Shown here in pieces: positions 56,867 to 64,000 of a stretch of DNA of 64,000 nt (positions are counted from its first letter, which is position 1; each line of letters starts with the position of its first letter). The notes below the pieces were generated by a model. It was not told where the DNA came from, did not search any database, and worked only from the letters and a program-made list of their open reading frames with translations. The position numbers were made by a program, and so were the translations under genes. Location of the stretch: the NCBI GenBank assembly GCA_014871385.1, contig CM026430.1:6182630-6246629 (forward strand), given 5' to 3'. The stretch is from Ceratodon purpureus (lineage: Eukaryota; Streptophyta; Bryopsida; Pseudoditrichales; Ditrichaceae).

Positions 56867-57526
56867 AAGCTCCTGGTTATTCACCTAATGCAAACACCCA
56901 AGGATATCCTCCCAACGAGCAAGGGTCATGACACTCGAAATCAAACTACAGTAAATGAAACCCTCTGACCGCATCCAGTAGTGGCGAACACATGGTAACC
57001 TCTTTACCCCCATCAAGATACAGATGCCAAGCCATGCGCGGAGCTCCGCAACGCACATGTCATGCCACTTCAACCTGCCCCTTGTGCGAGAGTCCCCTGT
57101 TCCTCCCTTCAACTCCGTAGCATAACGGTTAGTTTCGAGGACTATACGGGCCAGGGTTTCCTCTGTCCAATACAGCTCGAAGACGTCCTCTGGCTTCGGC
57201 AAGGCTGACTTGGGAGGAAGTCTGAAACCAGGGGGAGGGCCGCAGAAATTATCTCCGCTTCCCAAGAGAGAGACCCGATCAGAGTTCCACGACTCTGCGC
57301 AGTAGAAGGCCCGCAACTGCTCCATGTCAAGGCGCACCGGCTTGAATGAGGCCGTCGAGTGGCACCACTCCTCGAAGTCCGAACTGACGAGAGGTCGGCA
57401 GGGGACGTAGTCACCACCCTTGTCTCCGGAACTGTCGACCACATCCTCAAACTCGGGCATCCACTCTTCTCCAGATGAAATGGCGCCCTCGGCCTGAATC
57501 ACCCCCTCCGCATCACCCCCATGCAT
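56867..57526 (-). pseudogene. N-terminal half of a second piggyBac transposase
   Basis: An acidic N-part (EEWMPEFEDVVDSSGDKGGD) leads into piggyBac DDE homology: PEDVFELYWTEETLARIVLE, TNRYATEL, RLKWHDMCVAELRAWLGICI, MGVKRLPCVRHYWMRSEGFI, LARWEDILGCLH. A TAG at 56885-56887 interrupts CLH and VNNQELVRD. Homology stops soon after, so all three catalytic Asp are missing. Sequence differs clearly from the transposase at 15 kb, so this is a distinct subfamily. GC-rich filler then leads to the B3 gene promoter. Confidence 0.82.
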
Positions 57527-57565
57527 GTCCCCCCCTCAACCGCATGTACTCGGGGAAGGTAGTGC

Positions 57566-60383
57566 TCACCTTAGGGAAAATGCTCCGTGCCGTGGAATCT
57601 TGCGTCCCATTTGCTCCATCGTGCTCCTCCGATGGCTCCCCGACTCTCCGATTGGTCGCTGCCCAAACACCCCCCGGCTTGGGGCATTTTCCCCCACGAC
57701 TGCAGTTGAAGGGGCCTCGGCACTCGCACTCGCTGCCCATACCCCTTGCGCAGGCCACTTGGCGGGAAGGCTTAGCCTTCTCTTGCTCCACCCATACCCC
57801 TGCCCACCCTCACTGCCTACAGCCCGTATATCCGGACCAAGCGCCATTCGCACGTCCTCAGCTGGAAAGTGAATGTGACTCGCAAACCCCCCTAATTCGC
57901 AGACAATCATGTCTTTGGCAGTGACCGCATGCACATATTCCGCCACCACGTCGCCCTACGTCCATGACGGGGTGTCACCTGTGTGGAAAGAATACTCGGA
58001 CAGAAATCTTTTAGGAATGAGCACTGCCCATCCCGCACGCCCCACGTTCCAAGTGCCACCAGCGGCTACCACACTTCCCTCCTCCTCCACTACTGCACGC
58101 TCACGAACAATCGCACTGACTCCTGTCTTCGGCCTCGGTGTTGTCGCACCCCACTCGGGCTCCTCAAACACATGCTCCTCGAAATCTAGATTCGGAGTAG
58201 CCATGCTATCCCCGATGTCACAGGACTCTGGCGCCTCGCAGTCCTGCAGCACGCCCCAGATGGCCGCATCCGCATCTGCCACTTCCTCCATGTGGTAGTC
58301 AAGCACTTGCCTGGCCCTTGTTGTGACACCCACCGCAGGCCTCGGCCTGATGTCGGTCGGTGGCTTCCACGCTGGTGGCTTCCGTGAGGGATACTTCAAT
58401 TTCCCCTTCTCCTCCTTTGTAAACTTCCCCTGTCTTCGCCCTACCACCCCCCCCCCCCCCCCAAACATCCCCCAGCCCCCACCACGTTTTTGGTTAGTTA
58501 TCCATCTCTTTACCCCCCTACACCCCCCCCAGCACACATGCACATCGCAGCACTTACCTGTCCCTTGTCTTTGTACTCCATCCGCAGCCACCCCGGGGTG
58601 CTCCTCCCCCTCTTCTGCTCCCGCTAGATCCCAATTCCCAGCGCCCCCCTCCTCGCCGGATCCCTCCGCCTTCCATTTCCGCTGACTCCTCTTCTCAGGT
58701 GCACCTCTCCTTGTGCTATCATCCACCCCCCCGACCCCTGGCCCCTCCTGCTTCTTCCTTGGCCAATACTGCCTTTTTTTCTTCACTTCCCCCATCACCT
58801 CCCCCTCCACTTCGACCTCCTTCTTCTTCCTTGGCCGATACTCCCTTTTTTTCTTCACATTCCCCACCACCTCCCCCTCCACTTCGACCGGAACCTCCCC
58901 TTGCACTTTTTCTTTTCCCCCCGCCGCTCTGGATTCTCTGGGCTTCCTTGTCTTCTTCTCTCCCTCCCCGACCAATTCGACCCCAGCCCCCCCTTATTCT
59001 TCAATTGTTTTTTTACTCCTTCGCTGCCTAGGCTTTCGCACAGGTTTGTCCCCAGCCCCCCTTGCCATGACCTCTGCATCCCCTTCACCGTTTTTTTTCT
59101 GCCTCTTGGCGTCCGTTGTTTCGCCCCCTCCATCACCTTCGACACCTCTGCCTCGTTCGCCATCACAGACGCCCCGTCCGCTGTGGTTCCCATGGGGCTC
59201 TTCTTCCTCCTCGGCGCTCGGGTTTTCTTTGCAAGCATTTGTGGCTCTTCCCCCCCCCCCCCCCCCTCCTCTACCAAACTTCTTGCCCTGTCCTCCTGAA
59301 ATTTGTCCCGCTCCTTGAAGGTGACCCCGCCCTCGACCACAGCATGTTCCCCCGAGGTCGCTCCTTGCAAGAGAGCCTGCACATCAGAAACCGTACTCGT
59401 TGGTCTAGAGTTCCACATTGCAATCCCCAGCCCCCTTACGTGACCTTCACGACACAGACGTCGGTCCGGGGTCCACATCTCGTACTTATTCAATAGCAGA
59501 GCACCGCAATTCAGAGAATTCAGACACCCTCCCCATCCACCTTAGATTCCTCAATCCCATTCGCATTTTCCAAGCATAGTATGCAATTCTACAGCAACAA
59601 AAACCATATGCATCAGTCTCTGCGTGGCCATTACCAGTTCCCCCTACCAACCTAAGCCACACACATACTAAACCCAAACTCTAAACCCCACTTACCTGGT
59701 CCGAGAAGAGAACCATCCCCTCCATCTCCGACGTTGCCCTCGCCACCGTGTAAGATCAAGGAGCCAAGGATCCCACCCGCATTGATTCTGGTGAACGGAT
59801 CCACCGCGCCCTGGCTCGTTGCTTCAGCGACATCCTACCCCCCTGCTCCATTGGTTGGGAAAATGTGGATCTTCAGCAACCTCGTCACGAAATCCGGAAA
59901 CTACTGTCTATCCTTCCAACCCAACAGACGCGTTGTGTGACGGTACCACAGGTACCTGTTTCGTTCTTCCTCCCCGAATTCACCTCTCCGATTCCACGCT
60001 CTTGGTCTCGGCTCCAGCAAAAGGCGCTCAGGCTGCAACAACGCTACGACCTTGGTCGCGGTAGCCTCCGATCGCCCCTGTGATATCACCCAATTCCTGA
60101 GAGCCACTACACCATCTTCGGGGCTCTGAGCATCCTCGATCTCAGCCTCTCTCTCCTCACCGGCCATCAATTGTTGCGCCACAAGCATAGAGTCTGCAAC
60201 GAACAAACCAACCCTGGATTTCCCTAAACCAAATTCCCCCCCAACTCTCTCATACTCCCTCCTGATTCCCCACATCACTCCCTCATTGAAGTCGCGGAAT
60301 TCAAGAGTAGCCGCCATCACAATCTGCAGCATCGACCTGCCGTCAATCCCTGAAGCATAAAATGAAAGCAACGTAGTCTCCAT
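57566..60383 (-). other. GC-rich element-associated frames of unknown function
   Basis: Three long minus-strand frames lie upstream of the second transposase. 60383-59901 (160 codons) starts METTLLSFYASGIDGRSMLQ and looks like a folded domain, with EFRDFNEGVMWGIRREYERV. 59493-58855 and 58975-57956 are rich in Lys/Arg/Gly/Glu, with PRRKK, YRPRKKKE and YWPRKKQE AT-hook-like patches. The latter continues in the same frame through a TAG (57956-57958) into VAEYVHAVTAKDMIVCELGG down to 57566. Possible splice sites exist, so they may be exons of one element-encoded protein, perhaps a 5' extension of the transposase. I do not recognise a family. C-tracts at about 58449-58463 and 59250-59266 add instability. 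Confidence 0.4.
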
Positions 60384-60783
60384 GTAATGCGACTCAAACC
60401 CCTCTTCAAGTTCAAAGCAAAGTGACTGTTGGATCCTATGCGAACTATGGCGCGTCTCGAGAGGAGGGTAACTGATTTCTGACTCCCCTAGCCGGTCACC
60501 ATACCCGAGGTGGCATACGCAGTGTCAGATACAGCCTAAACCGTAGAAAGCCATGGAGGGCGCTACGTATGTTCGGGGAATGCACAGAATACGGCGTCTC
60601 GGGTGCTCCACAGGCCCAAATTTCCACATTTTTGTTTTTTAAAAAATACAGTGACCAACACGAGATTCATGCCCCCAATCCCTTTTCCAGGTCTGAGTGC
60701 AAATACAGTAAGGAAGCCCGTGAAAACAGCCCAATACGCCCCTCACCATGCACATATTGCTTGCAACATCTCATAGGGGTTAA

Positions 60784-62055
60784 GATACAGAATGTCTGAA
60801 GACTTCGTTTTTGAAATGTTTGAAATGCTTTTTATGTTCTCAAGCTAAATTTTTAGTAAATGTCTGGCCATTGCAAAGTAAGTCTTGCAGATTGTTAAGT
60901 AACTTATTATGTTACCTTTCTTGTTGATTTCGTTCCTGAGATAAACGGGTAAAAGTGGGCGCCTGCCAAACTAGAAATTGGAGCCTGGATGGTTACTAGC
61001 ACTCCCAAAAGCCGTCTTCTCTGGAGAAGCCTCTAGCAAGCACTTAGGATCTGTGGTGAAACATTGAACAGACAATTTATTTACAACATCAGAGCTCTCT
61101 TTCTTTCTCTTTTGTTCTACCCTAAGATAAAATAAAGCATGATTGTTCATGCCACGTTGTTCTACACAACCCAATTTTTCATGACATGATATCCACATTA
61201 CTCCAGAACAGGAGTCAAATTGCTACACCCACTTTGACCAAGAAAACCACTCTGGGCAATGATCTATGTTCTGAAGCAACTTTGAGCTCAGTGTGGTCGT
61301 GTTGTACTGCTAGTGCATCCATGATTCTGTAATTGATCAATAATCCATGCACTCTGGTCAAGAAACTATTCAAACTTGCAGGTCCTAGAGAATTTGCCCA
61401 AAGTGACTTGTAACTTGACTGCTAGCCTAACCACAAAAGCAGGCTTGTGAGGTAAATAGCAGCATTGTTGCATGGATCCCGAGTCCATTAAAATGTCACA
61501 GTTGTGAGCCTGCAAGACTGCGTTGTAACTGCATGTGTCATGTGCCTTCGAATTGGTAGAGTGTGGTAATATTTCCACATGTTGCACAATATTGTTACAA
61601 TTTCATCCAATTTCTTCCTCTATTACTTTGTCCAGCTGATTCAAAGTAAATTGTTGAGCCAACTTTGTTGCATCAACTTGGACTTTGAAACTCAGTGCGG
61701 ATGTTGTGTATTCATGGTCAGATAAACCTTATTAGTTGTATCTGACCACTTTGCGCACAAGACCTCCTGCATAATTTTGGGTTCAAGATTGATCTGACCT
61801 GCGCAATACAAGCAAGGTTTCCACTTGTCATTCTATCTTCAACAGATCATAGGGACCTGTGCAGAAACTGGGTTTACTAACCATCAATCTTACTGTCATG
61901 GCGGGTTCCATCGTCATCAGACAGCCACTTCATCCCAACCATTTCTTGTCCCAGTTTGGGGTTGTGGTAAGTTACTGACCTTGCTAGGCTTACTTGTTGC
62001 AGACCTTCCCTGGCAGGGTCTGTGCACTCATTTTGATGTCCCAGCCTTTTTGTCA
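60784..62055. other. Intergenic region before the lectin receptor kinase
   Basis: I see no gene of its own. An open stretch in the lectin frame extends upstream of 62056 to about 61825 but lacks an ATG and a recognisable signal peptide, so it is not annotated as coding. Confidence 0.4.
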
Positions 62056-64000
62056 ATGGATGATTTCTTTTTACACAACGATGCCCATCATGTTCTGGAA
62101 AACCTCAGCGTCAACCTTAATTCAGTTGTGGACAGTGCCAATCCAGAAAGTCAAACCCGTGGTCGGATCTTCTACACAAAAGAACCTGTGCAGATGAGAG
62201 ACAGCACTTCACGCTCAGTCCTGTCATTTAGCACATCCTTTACGTTCACAATTACTCAAGAAGAAGGTGCAAACAGGAGTGGACCAGGGATGGGGACCAG
62301 CACATTTGGTATAACTTTTGTACCAAAAAATATCTCCAAAATTGCTCATGTACACCTTACGGGCAAAAATGACCACATTCAAGGTTCAAGATGGCCTCAA
62401 AATTACTTTGGGGTGGAGTTTGATACCTTCCAAAACCATCTTGTTAATGATCCAAGTGACAACCACATTGGTATTGTGAATAGTCTGGAATCATTGTATA
62501 CTTACAATCTCTGTGGCCACCAAATAAGCCAATGTTCTTTTCCCTGGACAGGCAAATTTTACACACTTGGATTGAGTACAATGTTGCACCACCCTTATTA
62601 CTTGAGGTATGGATGACAAATGGGTCACTAGGACATGGAATACTAAAACCAACCATACCAATCATCACAGTTCCCAAAATAGATTTAACTCATATTTTTG
62701 AAGAAAACATGTATGTTGGATTTGTATCAATTTCTGGTTTGCACACAGATGTGTTTAACATCCAATCATGGAAGTTCACGAGTTATTTCATGAATGATAT
62801 GAAATTGAAAATGACTCAATTGTCTATAAGAAATATCATGATCATAATTTTCTCTGTTTTTTGTACTCTATTACTTGCCTATTTGATGAATAAACATTGG
62901 TGGCAACGTAAATGTTATGTAACTACAAAATATTCCAATTTGTTCCATCTTATGAGTCTACAAAAATTTGCTTACAAAGATCTAAAGAAGGCAACAAAGA
63001 ATTTCCATGAGAGTACCATACTTGGAAGTGGTGCATTTGGAATTGTATACAAGGCCACTCTTGAGATGTATTCAAACCATCCAATTGTTGCTGTAAAGTG
63101 CTTTAAACGCGTTGAGTCCAAAAGTGATATCCAAGCATTTTTAAAAGAAGCCTCTAGTATCAACCAAGTTCGTCATCGCAATTTGGTCCAACTACAAGGC
63201 TGGTGCTTTGAAGGAAATAACTTCATGCTTGTCTTTGAATACATGAGCAATGGAAGTCTTGATGAATGGTTGTTTCCAAAACGACGGAAACACCCTAATG
63301 ATTTTAAATACAAGAAGTTTGAGGGAGTGCTTCCTTTGACATTGCGTTGTTCTATACTTGGTGGTATTGCTGCTGCAATTGAATATCTTCATGAAGATTG
63401 GGTGCAATGTATTCTACATCGAGACATCAAGTCGAGCAATGTGATGTTGGATGATGATATGAATCCACATCTTGGAGACTTTGGACTTGCCCAACTTATA
63501 GACCATGAGAAGTTGGAGAAAACAACCTTAGCGGCAGGTACACTTAGTTACATGGCACCAGAGCTTCCCTATATTGGAAAAGCAACAAAAGAGTCAGATG
63601 TTTATAGTTTTGGAATACTAATGCTTGAAGTATTATGTGGCAAGCCACCACTAAATCAACAAGCTGATGGTATGGACGAAGATATATTTTTATTACAAAA
63701 TATATGGCGTGCACATGAAGCAAACAATATCTTGAGAGTAGTTGACCGCAATCTACTAACTCAAGATTTATACCATTCAAAAAATGCTAATGGCAATTCA
63801 ATGTCTACAAGAAATGGATGTTATAGACATGGTTCAAATGAATCTCTTGAGCCAAGCGCTAGTTTTACATCATCAACGCCATTGCTAAAATTTGAAGAAG
63901 GAAAGAAGATTATGAATCTCCTACATATAAGCATGATTTGTTGTTTGCCAAATTCAAAATCTTGACCATCTATAAGAGTTGTAAAGCAAGCAATTAAAGA
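62056..64000 (+). pseudogene. L-type lectin receptor-like kinase, decayed and cut by the window edge
   Basis: Such kinases sit in the plasma membrane with an extracellular legume-lectin domain and an intracellular Ser/Thr kinase used in defence and stress signalling. The lectin part shows GRIFYTKEPVQMRDSTSRSV, LSFSTSFTFTI, YFGVEFDTFQN and NDPSDNHIGI-VNS, where the usual Asp of GIDVNS is missing. After a one-base frame change near 62570 (TGKFYT to TWIEYNVAPPL) come a transmembrane helix (IMIIIFSVFCTLLLAYLM) and an intact-looking kinase: GSGAFGIVYKA, VAVKCF, HRDIKSSN (HRD at 63418-63426), DFG at 63477-63485, MAPE. A TGA at 63963-63965 stands where CGA is expected in KSRPSIRVVKQAI. No signal peptide or upstream ATG fits. 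The remaining C-terminus lies beyond 64000. A sequencing error at either site is possible. Confidence 0.88.

Larger units (their letters stand above)
53762..60779 (-). mobile_element. Candidate 7-kb piggyBac-like element carrying a B3 gene
   Basis: TTAA at 53758-53761 and 60780-60783 bracket the ends CCCCTTTAGGATGTT and, read inward from the right, CCCCTATGAGATGTT, which agree at 11 or 12 of 15 positions. Inside, all recognisable coding is on the minus strand: low-complexity frames (60383-57566), then the N-terminal half of a piggyBac transposase (57526 to about 56867), then a two-B3-domain gene (56443-54963). The arrangement would be a host gene captured in place of the transposase catalytic half. 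The terminal match is short, so the boundaries could be coincidental. The 0.9 kb from 53.8 to 54.9 is non-coding with a 25-base tandem pair near 54835-54885. Confidence 0.35.

Overview
This is a nuclear segment of a land-plant genome. The evidence is GT-AG introns with plant-like genes (plastid-targeted phosphoglycerate dehydrogenase, BOBBER/NudC, NOP58, a nepenthesin-type aspartic protease, B3-domain and legume-lectin receptor kinase genes), an internal array of plant telomere units (CCCTAAA), and a very high load of DNA transposons. Host introns are short, and piggyBac-type elements are abundant. Both would fit a seedless plant (bryophyte, lycophyte or fern), but the sequence alone does not name the lineage.

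Layout. 1-8 kb holds two good host genes on the minus strand: intronless PGDH (284-2200) and six-exon NUDC (5896-8027). At 9.8-10.1 kb is a small secreted cysteine-rich protein gene, flanked by a 43-bp direct repeat. From 10.4 to 25.8 kb is a transposon graveyard of TTAA-bounded elements. Its centre is a three-level nest: a 6.5-kb piggyBac element with a decayed transposase, inside a 230-bp TTAA element, inside a 0.95-kb TTAA element. Further copies, a SINE with an 11-bp target duplication and fold-back MITEs lie beside it. An intronless aspartic protease is at 26.1-27.4 kb, and seven-exon NOP58 at 31.0-33.7 kb on the minus strand.

34.4-46.6 kb is a second nest. Outer ends have a TAA flank and a 26-27 bp terminal repeat (PIF/Harbinger-like). 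Inside is a 9.4-kb pogo-like element whose transposase is split. The gap in it holds two broken host-gene copies (MPDU1-like and MutS2-like) and a telomere-repeat-bearing palindrome. 46.9-50 kb has another TIR element and an unrecognised helical-repeat-like gene fragment broken by a MITE with a perfect 9-bp target duplication. 51.7-53.3 kb is a non-autonomous relative of the piggyBac element, carrying SINE and LINE pieces.

53.8-60.8 kb may be a single piggyBac-like element in which a two-B3-domain gene stands where the transposase catalytic half should be. This is the most novel proposal and the least certain. The window ends in a decayed lectin receptor kinase that runs off the right edge.

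The intact host genes serve serine biosynthesis (PGDH), protein folding and chaperoning (NUDC) and rRNA modification (NOP58). They do not form a pathway. The unifying theme is the succession of TTAA-, TA- and TAA/TTA-targeting DNA transposons that have stacked on and captured host sequence.
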